From assembly GCA_900314375.1 (NCBI GenBank), contig OMVC01000120.1, forward strand, positions 1 to 13,192: DNA of 13,192 nt, read 5' to 3'. The stretch comes from an uncultured bacterium. GTDB lineage: Bacteria > Cyanobacteriota > Vampirovibrionia > Gastranaerophilales > Gastranaerophilaceae. Below the pieces are notes generated by a model that was not told the origin of the DNA, made no database searches, and saw nothing but the letters and a program-made list of their open reading frames with translations. Positions 6,686-12,902 of the stretch are shown piece by piece. A program made the translations under genes and the position numbers. How positions within the stretch are numbered: position 1 is the stretch's first letter; each line of letters starts with the position of its first letter.

Positions 6686-6690
6686 CAACA

Positions 6691-6708
6691 ATTGTAACAG
6701 AATGTAAC
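6691..6708 (-). promoter_or_regulatory. HLR1-like direct repeat upstream of the HEPN/MNT/RluD promoter
   Basis: The minus strand reads GTTACATT-CT-GTTACAAT, two 8-base direct repeats at a 10-base period. As I recall it, the HLR1 element bound by the cyanobacterial response regulator RpaB is (G/T)TTACA(T/A)(T/A), two bases, then the same again; this site fits every position. It ends 5 bases upstream of the -35, centred near -50, a position expected for an activator. Binding is inferred only. Confidence 0.5.
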
Positions 6709-6709
6709 G

Positions 6710-6738
6710 TTGTCTTTTAAAGGCTGAAACCCAATAAT
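6710..6738 (+). promoter_or_regulatory. Weak candidate promoter of the small membrane protein gene
   Basis: On the plus strand, -35 TTGTCT (6710-6715), 17-base spacer, -10 AATAAT (6733-6738). It would give a leader of about 100 bases containing a small ATTGC/GCAAT hairpin (6767-6780). Other AT-rich -10-like sequences nearby (TATTAT at 6755) make this uncertain. Confidence 0.25.
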
Positions 6739-6847
6739 AACAACAATATTCTGCTATTATATAAAAATTGCCATAGCAATAAAATTTTTTAATAGTTTTT
6801 ATAGGTGTGTGTAGAAAAAAATTAATAAATGAAAGGCAGGTTTTTTA

Positions 6848-7309
6848 ATGTCTCCTATGGTAGATTATAAAAATTACGGATTTACCAATCAAGGAAATCC
6901 GTACAAAAAATCAAATACAGGTAAAAATGTTGGTACTGCAGTAGCGGTAGCACTTCCTACTGCGGCAGCTTTTGTTCCTTATAAAACAGTGATGAAGTTT
7001 TATTCAAAAATTTTACCGAAAGACAGTTTTATATTGGAAAATATGAAAGAATTTACTAAAGATGTAAAAAATCCTTTTGAGCTCGGTAAACAATTTATTA
7101 AAGGAAAAGGTGTGTATGAAAATCTTTTAAACAATGAATTTCTTCCGAATTTCCTAAAATCACAGCGTGGCAGAGCTGCAATTTTGGCAACAGGTGTAGC
7201 TCTTGGTTTAGCTATATATGCCGGTATAGGAAGATTAGTCGGTGCAGGCGTTGATAAAATTATCAATCATCATCGTAAAGCTCAAGCAGATAAAGCTGCT
7301 CAAGCATAA
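6848..7309 (+). CDS. Uncharacterised small membrane protein with two hydrophobic segments
   Basis: A 153-residue basic protein that I cannot assign to a named family; my impression is that such proteins are common in Gastranaerophilales genomes. The N-terminus (MSPMVDYKNYGFTNQGNPYKK) is polar and rich in Asn, Tyr and Gly, followed by a short Ala/Val hydrophobic segment (about 28-44), an amphipathic, Lys-rich middle (46-105), and a longer glycine-rich hydrophobic helix (about 109-134), then a basic, Ala-rich tail (HHRKAQADKAAQA). There is no cleavable signal peptide, so it may be an integral or peripheral inner-membrane protein. The start follows AGGCAGG at 8 bases spacing. It stands alone, between a divergent operon and a strong terminator at 7342-7361. 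No function is proposed. Confidence 0.82.
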   Translation: MSPMVDYKNYGFTNQGNPYKKSNTGKNVGTAVAVALPTAAAFVPYKTVMKFYSKILPKDSFILENMKEFTKDVKNPFELGKQFIKGKGVYENLLNNEFLPNFLKSQRGRAAILATGVALGLAIYAGIGRLVGAGVDKIINHHRKAQADKAAQA

Positions 7310-7341
7310 GGCAATAATTGTTTAATTTTTCAAAAATAACG

Positions 7342-7361
7342 GGGTGCAATATTTTGCACCC
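7342..7361. terminator. Bidirectional terminator between the small membrane protein gene and lspA
   Basis: An 8-bp perfect stem GGGTGCAA / TTGCACCC with a 4-base TATT loop. On the plus strand it is followed by TTGTTTATTTTTT, a good U tract that overlaps the lspA 3' end; on the minus strand it is followed by a weaker TTATTTTT tract, so it can serve both convergent genes. Confidence 0.88.
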
Positions 7362-7365
7362 TTGT

Positions 7366-7824
7366 TTATTTTTTATAAACAAGTAAAATTCCTATTAGTG
7401 CAATAACGCCGATTGTTATAAAAATATCCGCCATATTAAATACAGGGAAATTCATAAAATTCAAATGTATATAATCACGAACATAGCCTAAAACAATCCG
7501 TTCATGACAATTTGCCATAATTCCCGCACATAACAATGCAATAAAAGATGTCGCAACAAGATGTATCCCTTTATTATTATGAACATAAAGACATAAAAAC
7601 GTTGTAGCAACAATGGATACAATTATTAAAAATTCTCTTGCGTTTTCAAGCAAACTGAATGCCGCACCGCTGTTTTTTAAATATGTAAGGCTAAAAACCG
7701 CATTTGAATAATGATGACCTGAAGTTACATTATCTACAATCAATTTTGAGGAAAATAGTGCTAGAAATAACCAAAAAACAAAACAAGCTATAAAAAATAA
7801 ATATTTTAATACATTAGAGTTCAT
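7366..7824 (-). CDS. lspA: Lipoprotein signal peptidase LspA (divergent)
   Basis: A 152-residue inner-membrane aspartic peptidase with four hydrophobic helices, near the usual LspA length. It cleaves the signal peptide of diacylglyceryl-modified prolipoproteins. The family motif LTYLKNSGAAFSLL (46-59) is well kept. The two catalytic aspartates are D117 in GYVRDYI and D133 in FNMADIF. The box normally reading GNLIDR is ANCHER (104-109): Asn105 and Arg109 are kept, but the glycine and aspartate are changed, and the usual GG upstream is absent, so the protein is a divergent member. The ATG overlaps the stop of the upstream exported NTF2-like gene by four bases (ATGA), so expression depends on the promoter at 8749-8777. 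It shares a bidirectional terminator with the convergent gene. Confidence 0.9.
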   Translation of the reverse strand: MNSNVLKYLFFIACFVFWLFLALFSSKLIVDNVTSGHHYSNAVFSLTYLKNSGAAFSLLENAREFLIIVSIVATTFLCLYVHNNKGIHLVATSFIALLCAGIMANCHERIVLGYVRDYIHLNFMNFPVFNMADIFITIGVIALIGILLVYKK

Positions 7825-8741
7825 ATTTTTTCCTCTGTTTTCTTATCTTTTTCTTCCAATTTAATAAAATTATTTTTCGGAATTACGTTTACTCTTTTCA
7901 TAATACAAGCCATACCTGCCAAATATACTTTCAAGGTTCCGTATGTTGTAGGTTTAGCTTTGGAAATAGCCAATGATGCAACCGTATATTCATTGAGGTT
8001 ATCTGTATTTGCTTTGATTACTCTTTCCAAAATTTTAGATTCAGGCATTGTTCTCAAAGGCCCGTTTGGAACATCTGACGGATACATAATCGGGTCATGT
8101 TCAATTGAACCGACAATAACCGTATCATCTCCCGCATCAACTTTTACGGTTGTTGTATATGATTCACCTGATGATACTTGATTTGGAGCAAACAGTTCGA
8201 TATTCATAAATCTTGCATCTCCATATAATAATGAAGATTCATCAGAAATAATAGTTTCGCCCGAAATTAGCCATCTTCCGTTTATGCGGATTAAATTATA
8301 TAATCCCTTTGATTTTGCGTGAATTTCTCCTGCAACGGCAAATGTTTCAGATTTTTCAAATACTGTTCCTACTGCGGTTTCATCAACATCAACAGTTGCG
8401 TGATCCCCTTTAATTTCTATTGATAAAATTTTTATTTCATAAGTTATATCCTTACATTCATCCCAAGTTTCCTGCGCGGACTTTAGATATGCTTCTTTAT
8501 TAAACCCGTCATTATTTATATAATTATCCGCATACAAAGGTGCGATTGCTTTTATATCATGTTTGTTTGCAAATGTTGTGTAAACTTTAAAAAGTTCTTT
8601 AATCTGTTGAATATCTTTTTTATTTTCTTTTTGTTGTTCATGTCTGTATTTTGCGGAAGATACCAAAGATGCTTCGGCAGTTGAATTTACAGAAGTAAAT
8701 GTCAATAAAGTTAAAATTAAAAATAGGATTATTTTTTTCAT
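7821..8741 (-). CDS. Exported NTF2-like (SnoaL-type) domain protein
   Basis: A 306-residue protein with a clear signal peptide: Lys-Lys, a hydrophobic core (4-18) and an Ala-Glu-Ala cleavage site at 22-24; no lipobox cysteine, so it is predicted to be periplasmic or secreted. Residues about 43-165 have the cone-fold NTF2/SnoaL pattern: an N-terminal helix pair (IKELFKVYTTFANKHD), LYADNYI, strands with alternating residues and the closing INGRWLISGE. The rest (about 170-290) is beta-rich and I do not recognise it; the tail is Lys/Glu-rich. NTF2-like folds bind small ligands or act as enzymes, so no specific role is proposed. The start codon has no ribosome site, but a good promoter lies so close that the transcript would begin at or near the ATG. 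lspA overlaps its stop. Confidence 0.85.
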   Translation of the reverse strand: MKKIILFLILTLLTFTSVNSTAEASLVSSAKYRHEQQKENKKDIQQIKELFKVYTTFANKHDIKAIAPLYADNYINNDGFNKEAYLKSAQETWDECKDITYEIKILSIEIKGDHATVDVDETAVGTVFEKSETFAVAGEIHAKSKGLYNLIRINGRWLISGETIISDESSLLYGDARFMNIELFAPNQVSSGESYTTTVKVDAGDDTVIVGSIEHDPIMYPSDVPNGPLRTMPESKILERVIKANTDNLNEYTVASLAISKAKPTTYGTLKVYLAGMACIMKRVNVIPKNNFIKLEEKDKKTEEKI

Positions 8742-8748
8742 AATAAAC

Positions 8749-8777
8749 AGTATAATAAAAAATTTTGAGAATGTCTA
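8749..8777 (-). promoter_or_regulatory. Promoter of the NTF2-like/lspA operon, probably leaderless
   Basis: On the minus strand, -35 TAGACA (8777-8772), 17-base spacer, -10 TATACT (8754-8749). Only 7 bases separate the -10 from the ATG at 8741, so transcription should begin at about the A of the start codon. No Shine-Dalgarno sequence is present, which agrees with a leaderless mRNA. Confidence 0.55.
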
Positions 8778-8787
8778 TTATTGTAAA
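8770..8787 (-). promoter_or_regulatory. Imperfect HLR1-like repeat overlapping the NTF2-like gene -35
   Basis: The minus strand reads TTTACAAT-AA-TAGACATT. The first half fits the HLR1 half-site exactly and the second has two mismatches; the second half contains the -35 TAGACA. It also lies just upstream of the divergent response regulator promoter, so one bound regulator could affect both genes. Confidence 0.3.
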
Positions 8788-8794
8788 AGTTTTC

Positions 8795-8823
8795 TTGCAA
8801 AAAATACTTCTGTTTTGTAAAAT
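8795..8823 (+). promoter_or_regulatory. Response regulator gene promoter
   Basis: -35 TTGCAA (8795-8800), 17-base spacer, -10 TAAAAT (8818-8823), the same hexamers and spacing as the lptB promoter. Transcription from about 8830 would leave a short leader holding AAGGAG at 8834-8839. Confidence 0.6.
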
Positions 8824-8847
8824 ATACATAAAAAAGGAGTTTGTATA

Positions 8848-9555
8848 GTGGAAAGCCAAAAAAGAATATTAATCGTCGATGATGATGATGAAATAAGAGA
8901 GCTTTTGGAATTTGACGTCCGTTCAAGCGGATATTTTGTAGATACCGCACATGACGGTTTAGAAGGTTTGAATAAAGCCTTGAATAATTCGTATGATTTA
9001 ATTTTATTGGATGTTATGATGCCTAAAATGAACGGATTTGATGTTTGTAAAAATATAAGAAATGCAAAATTGTCAATTCCTATCTTAATGCTTACGGCAA
9101 AAGGAACAATAGAAGATAAAACATCAGGCTTTGATTGCGGGGCTGATGATTATTTGGTTAAACCGTTTGATGTTCAGGAAGTTTTGTTGAGAATAAGAGT
9201 TTTGTTAAGAAGAAACGAAATTAATACGGAACAAACTCCTCTATCAAACGAAATTTTACGAAGCGGTGATATTGAAATATTTCCTGAATCTTTAGAGGCG
9301 GTAATTGTAAACAAAAAAATGAAATTAACACCGACAGAATTTGAGATTTTATACTGTCTAATGCAGCATTTCAACCATCCCGTAACATTAGCTACATTGT
9401 TAGACGAGGTTTGGGGATATGACAGTAATGAAGATGTAAGGATGTTAAGAGTTCATGTTGGTGGTTTGAGAAATAAAATTGAACCAAACGCCAAAACTCC
9501 AAAATATCTTCATACAGTAACAAATGTCGGATATAAATTGACACCGTTTGGCTAA
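8848..9555 (+). CDS. OmpR-family response regulator, RpaA-like
   Basis: A 235-residue two-domain response regulator. The receiver domain (about 6-120) has the acidic pocket D11-D14, phospho-acceptor D55 in LLDVMMP, T83 and K105 in YLVKPF. The C-terminal winged helix (about 140-232) contains KLTPTEFEILYCLMQ, EVWGYDSNEDVRMLRVHVGGLRNKIEP and a final TVTNVGYKL. Compared from memory, the domain junction (GADDYLxKPFxVxExLxRxRxLLRR, then SEIL, PExxEA) and this wing are closer to cyanobacterial RpaA than to RpaB or OmpR. The start is GTG (8848), with AAGGAG 8 bases upstream; no ATG at this position. The sensor kinase gene starts 10 bases after its stop, so the two form an operon. It is divergent from the NTF2-like/lspA operon, a likely target. 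Confidence 0.94.
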   Translation: MESQKRILIVDDDDEIRELLEFDVRSSGYFVDTAHDGLEGLNKALNNSYDLILLDVMMPKMNGFDVCKNIRNAKLSIPILMLTAKGTIEDKTSGFDCGADDYLVKPFDVQEVLLRIRVLLRRNEINTEQTPLSNEILRSGDIEIFPESLEAVIVNKKMKLTPTEFEILYCLMQHFNHPVTLATLLDEVWGYDSNEDVRMLRVHVGGLRNKIEPNAKTPKYLHTVTNVGYKLTPFG

Positions 9556-9565
9556 AGGATTTTTG

Positions 9566-11236
9566 ATGAAAAAGTTTAAACTGAAAAGATTAAAAATAAT
9601 CGAACAAATCGCAATTGTATTTTTCTTTGCTGTTGTTATTCCTATGGCAATCAGCGGTTTTGTCATAAACAATATTAACCAGCAATCCGTCAGGCATCAA
9701 TTAAGAGAATCCGCCATACTTGTAGCAAGTATGGTTTCCGATGAAATGGATTTTTTAATCAGATTAAATGAAACAACATTATCGCAAATCGCAGATTCAT
9801 TAGAGTTTTTACCATCATCACAGAGAAACAAATTCTTGAAAGATATTGCGGACAAATACCCTCACAGCCACGAAATATTTATGCTGAAAACACAAGATGA
9901 ATTAAATAAAGTAAGAACTGATGCCAAAGAGGATGAACATGCGATCCTTTCAACTCAGATGAAAGACGGTTCATTTCTTGTTTTAACATTTAATTCAAAT
10001 AATGTTGATACTCAGTTATTCAAATCTTTAGAAGATGATTCAAGACAAGTTTATATAATAGGCGCGAATAATAATCTTATAGCTTCCCACAATTATACGG
10101 AAAATGTATTTAAAGATACAATTTCTATGCTTCCGCCAAAAGAAGAAATGCTTGAAGATGAACCGGTATTATTTGGAGATGAAAAAAACCAGCCGAGTGT
10201 TTATTTAAAAAGTAAAAATCCTGATTTTACGATTATTGTACGAACAACAAAAAGTATTGCCAAAAAAGCTATTATTGATAATAGGGTAAAAATCATTTTA
10301 TCGGTTTTGGTTGCAATTTTATCGACAATGATTCTTATCGGGTTTTATATTTTCTATCTGTATATCAATATAAGACAATTGTTCAAAGCAATAATGGCTC
10401 TGTCTAAAGGAAATTATGAACACCAAATTCGTTTGTTAAAAACATATTTCACCCCTTACGAATTGGTATTTTTGGCGAATGAATTTAATACAATGGCATC
10501 TGAAATTCATAAATCATACATTGAATTAACCGAAAAAAATAAAGAATTAAAAGAATTAAACGAATTTCGTTCAAACCTTTTAGACACAGTCAGCCACGAA
10601 TTGCGCACTCCATTAACAAGTATTCAAGGCTATACCTCTCGTTTAATGCGTCAGGATATCGTAATTGATGAAGAAACAAAACAAAAATCTTTGAGAATAA
10701 TAAAAGAACAATCAGAACGATTAAAAAGATTGATAGAAGATTTATTAACTATTCCTGATATTGAAGGAATGCGCTTAAGAACGGTTAATACCGAAGTTTG
10801 GCTAAACGAAGTTTTTGAACAATCTGAATTACTTTTGAGAAAACACGACGGGCATGAAATAATTGTTAACTTGGCAGAAGATTTTCCTCAAGTTTTTGCT
10901 GATAAAGGCAGATTGGAACAGGTTTTTGTGAATTTATACGAAAACGCTGTAAAGTACGCTTACCCCGATACTCAAATTGTTGTCGATACAAAAGTTGAAG
11001 GTAATAAAGCGGTTATATCAGTTAAAAATAAATGCGACAAAATCCCGCAAAAGAAACTGGACACATTGTTTGATAAATTTGTGCGGCTTGATGATAATAT
11101 GACAAGAACAACGCGCGGAACCGGCTTGGGATTATTTATAGTAAAAGGTTTAATTGAAGCAATGAACGGTTCAATCAGGCTGTCATCAGATGACGAGTAC
11201 GGATTTTGTGCAACAATTACATTAAACATTGTGTAA
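9566..11236 (+). CDS. Membrane sensor histidine kinase with Cache-like sensor and degenerate G1 box
   Basis: A 556-residue kinase, partner of the response regulator 10 bases upstream. Order: TM1 (about 14-33), extracytoplasmic domain (about 36-240, Cache-like by its QVYIIGANNNLIASHN and NPDFTIIVRTTKS strands), TM2 (about 242-265), HAMP (about 266-320), HisKA with H344 in TVSHELRTPL, and HATPase with N-box NLYENAVKYA (456-465), F-box LFDKF (501-505) and G2 box GTGLGLFIVK (518-527). The G1 box, normally DxGxG, reads NKCDK (488-492): the adenine-binding Asp is Asn and both glycines are missing. The start is the ATG at 9566, with AAAGGA 6 bases upstream; an in-frame TTG at 9548 would overlap the regulator gene and has no ribosome site. 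A hairpin at 11256-11294 follows. Confidence 0.94.
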   Translation: MKKFKLKRLKIIEQIAIVFFFAVVIPMAISGFVINNINQQSVRHQLRESAILVASMVSDEMDFLIRLNETTLSQIADSLEFLPSSQRNKFLKDIADKYPHSHEIFMLKTQDELNKVRTDAKEDEHAILSTQMKDGSFLVLTFNSNNVDTQLFKSLEDDSRQVYIIGANNNLIASHNYTENVFKDTISMLPPKEEMLEDEPVLFGDEKNQPSVYLKSKNPDFTIIVRTTKSIAKKAIIDNRVKIILSVLVAILSTMILIGFYIFYLYINIRQLFKAIMALSKGNYEHQIRLLKTYFTPYELVFLANEFNTMASEIHKSYIELTEKNKELKELNEFRSNLLDTVSHELRTPLTSIQGYTSRLMRQDIVIDEETKQKSLRIIKEQSERLKRLIEDLLTIPDIEGMRLRTVNTEVWLNEVFEQSELLLRKHDGHEIIVNLAEDFPQVFADKGRLEQVFVNLYENAVKYAYPDTQIVVDTKVEGNKAVISVKNKCDKIPQKKLDTLFDKFVRLDDNMTRTTRGTGLGLFIVKGLIEAMNGSIRLSSDDEYGFCATITLNIV

Positions 11237-11255
11237 AAGATGAATATTTTGAATA

Positions 11256-11294
11256 GAAACCCTAAAACGGATTTTTGTTTGGTTTTAGGGTTTC
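11256..11294. terminator. Hairpin between convergent genes, possible terminator
   Basis: A 13-bp perfect stem, GAAACCCTAAAAC (11256-11268) and GTTTTAGGGTTTC (11282-11294), with a 13-base loop, 20 bases after the kinase stop. The sequence after it on the plus strand (GGTTATTTTCAGGCTTTTTT) is only moderately T-rich and on the minus strand it is not, so the terminator role is likely but not certain. Confidence 0.5.
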
Positions 11295-11330
11295 GGTTAT
11301 TTTCAGGCTTTTTTGATTATATTGCAAGAT

Positions 11331-12632
11331 TTATTTTTTCTTTTTAAGTTCCTCAAATTTTGCTTGCATTGTGGGATTATTCTTTGTAAGTCGTTTTATG
11401 CTCAAATCTTCCACTTTGTTATTCGCAGAATTTAGGTGTTTTTCTGATAGTAACAGTGCATCTTTTATCCCTTGTAAAGTTTTTATTGTTTTATCAATGC
11501 CTGTAATTGCTTCGTTAAATCTTGCTCCGGCATCTTTGACGTTTTTCATAAATTTTTCTTTAAAATTGTTCATTTCATCTTCAAAATTTGAGATATCTAT
11601 GTTTTGAGATTTGACAAGTGCAAGTTCGTTTTTGTATTGAATGGATTTTTTTGCAGCATTTCTTAAAAGTGTTATTATCGGGATAAAGAATTGCGGTCGT
11701 ACGACATACATTTTTTCGTATTTATGTGAAACATCAACGATACCGGTATTATAGAGTTCGTTTTCAGGTTCAAGCATTGAAACGAGAACAGCATATTCAC
11801 AATTTTTTTGTGTACGGTCTTTATCCAATTCTTTAAAGAAATCTTCGTTTCTTTTTTTCTTTTCTGTATTGTCAGCTTCGTTTTTCATTTCAAACATTAT
11901 AGAAATATATTCACTGCCGTCAGGGTCATAATCTCTAAAGATATAATCCCCTTTGCTTCCTGATTTTGCATCATTATCTTTTTCAAAATATGCACTGTCA
12001 AAACCTGTTGCACGAAGCTGATTGAATGAAATTTCGCAATGTTGTTCTAAAGTTTCACCGAGCATTTTTGTTGACAATTTTGCTTTGAAATCTTTATAGC
12101 GGGCAATTTCTTCGTCTTTGCATTGTAATTGTACTTCATATTTGTCTTTAAGATGTTGTTCTTTTATTTGGTATTCTTTTTCATCTATCTTTTGTTGTCC
12201 TTTTAGTTCAGATATTTCATTATCTTTTTTTACAAGTTCGGCATCTTTTTTGTTAATAATTTCATTAATTTCAATTTGCTTATCTTTGTTAAAAGAGTCT
12301 AATTTGTTTTTGAGTTCGGCAATTTGTTTATCTTTTTCGGCTTCGGTTTCTTTAATTGCAGAATTTTTGGTTAATTTTTCCGATTCAAGTTTTGCTTTTA
12401 AATCTGCAATTTCTTTTTCTTTTTCGCTCAATTTATTTTGGAAGTTTTTTTCGGCTTCAAGTTTCACTACTTGAAGTGCGTTTTCTTTGTCTTTTTCATA
12501 TTGGGCTTGTCGGTCTTTGAGTTCATTAGAAAACTCTTCATCTCTGACTTGTTTTACGATGGCAGCGTATCCGGCTTCGTCAACTTGAAATATTTCATGA
12601 CATTTAGGACATTCGATTGTATGTTTAACCAT
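11331..12632 (-). CDS. DUF2130 protein: zinc-knuckle-like N-terminus, long coiled coil, PD-(D/E)XK-like core
   Basis: A 433-residue protein matching the DUF2130 family as I know it. C8-P-K-C11 forms one CxxC, perhaps half of a zinc site. Residues about 28-185 are very rich in Lys and Glu with heptad spacing, a long coiled coil. The core (about 188-330) has GETLEQ (192-197), SKGDYIFRDYD with D229, and FEMKNE with E248-x-K250, an arrangement like the PD-(D/E)XK nuclease fold (GExxE helix, Asp, ExK on the next strand). A second helical region (about 330-433) ends in a Lys-rich tail. The function of the family is not known to me; DNA binding or cleavage is inference. The start has GAAAGG 9 bases upstream and a good promoter at 12673-12701. 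It appears monocistronic. Confidence 0.88.
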   Translation of the reverse strand: MVKHTIECPKCHEIFQVDEAGYAAIVKQVRDEEFSNELKDRQAQYEKDKENALQVVKLEAEKNFQNKLSEKEKEIADLKAKLESEKLTKNSAIKETEAEKDKQIAELKNKLDSFNKDKQIEINEIINKKDAELVKKDNEISELKGQQKIDEKEYQIKEQHLKDKYEVQLQCKDEEIARYKDFKAKLSTKMLGETLEQHCEISFNQLRATGFDSAYFEKDNDAKSGSKGDYIFRDYDPDGSEYISIMFEMKNEADNTEKKKRNEDFFKELDKDRTQKNCEYAVLVSMLEPENELYNTGIVDVSHKYEKMYVVRPQFFIPIITLLRNAAKKSIQYKNELALVKSQNIDISNFEDEMNNFKEKFMKNVKDAGARFNEAITGIDKTIKTLQGIKDALLLSEKHLNSANNKVEDLSIKRLTKNNPTMQAKFEELKKKK

Positions 12633-12672
12633 TGTTGCGGACCTTTCTTTTTTATCGCTAAACCAATTTTAA

Positions 12673-12701
12673 ATTATAAAATTTTCTTTAGGGTATCACA
12701 A
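12673..12701 (-). promoter_or_regulatory. Promoter of the DUF2130 gene
   Basis: On the minus strand, -35 TTGTGA (12701-12696), 17-base spacer, perfect -10 TATAAT (12678-12673), giving a leader of about 35 bases to the ATG at 12632. A dyad, CAAACA-TG-TGTTTG (12699-12712), overlaps the -35 and could be an operator. Confidence 0.6.
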
Positions 12702-12711
12702 ACATGTGTTT

Positions 12712-12902
12712 GAATTAATTTATTGATTTATTAATTCCATAATGACATAAAAATATGTGTAAATTAAAAATGATAAAAAGCAAAATATAACAATTAAGTA
12801 TGCAGAAGGTTAAACTCCCAACAACTCGGCATCATAGCCAATAAAAACGCATTGTAAACGCACAGTCGGTTTGAGAAGAATGAACACAAATTTTGAGAAT
12901 CA
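12712..12902. other. Non-coding gap upstream of the DUF2130 promoter
   Basis: No credible gene is seen in this gap. It holds an AT-rich dyad, GAATTAAT (12712-12719) and ATTAATTC (12730-12737), and a 7-base direct repeat AAACGCA at 12845-12851 and 12856-12862 (11-base period). Short open frames in the gap are under 20 codons and lack ribosome sites. No clear terminator for the gene ending at 12903 is visible. Confidence 0.4.

Noticed and set aside
8638..8950. Two minus-strand frames across the regulator/NTF2-like gap
   Set aside because: They overlap the start of the regulator gene, the signal peptide gene and both promoters, and have low-complexity translations without family features.
9548..9565. 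Upstream TTG start for the histidine kinase
   Set aside because: It overlaps the regulator gene and has no ribosome site; the ATG at 9566 has AAAGGA at good spacing.
12118..12474. Long plus-strand open frame, Ser/Phe/Cys-rich
   Set aside because: It is the antisense of the Lys/Glu-rich coiled coil of the DUF2130 gene; composition and lack of a ribosome site mark it as a shadow.
12800..12844. Possible 14-codon leader peptide starting ATGCAGAAGG
   Set aside because: No ribosome site, no attenuator hairpin and no plus-strand gene follows in the window.
12825..12880. tRNA-like letters (a TTGTAAA stretch and a GGTTTGAG stretch resembling an anticodon loop and T loop)
   Set aside because: No acceptor, anticodon or T stem can be paired around them, and there is no D arm, so not even a clear tRNA remnant.
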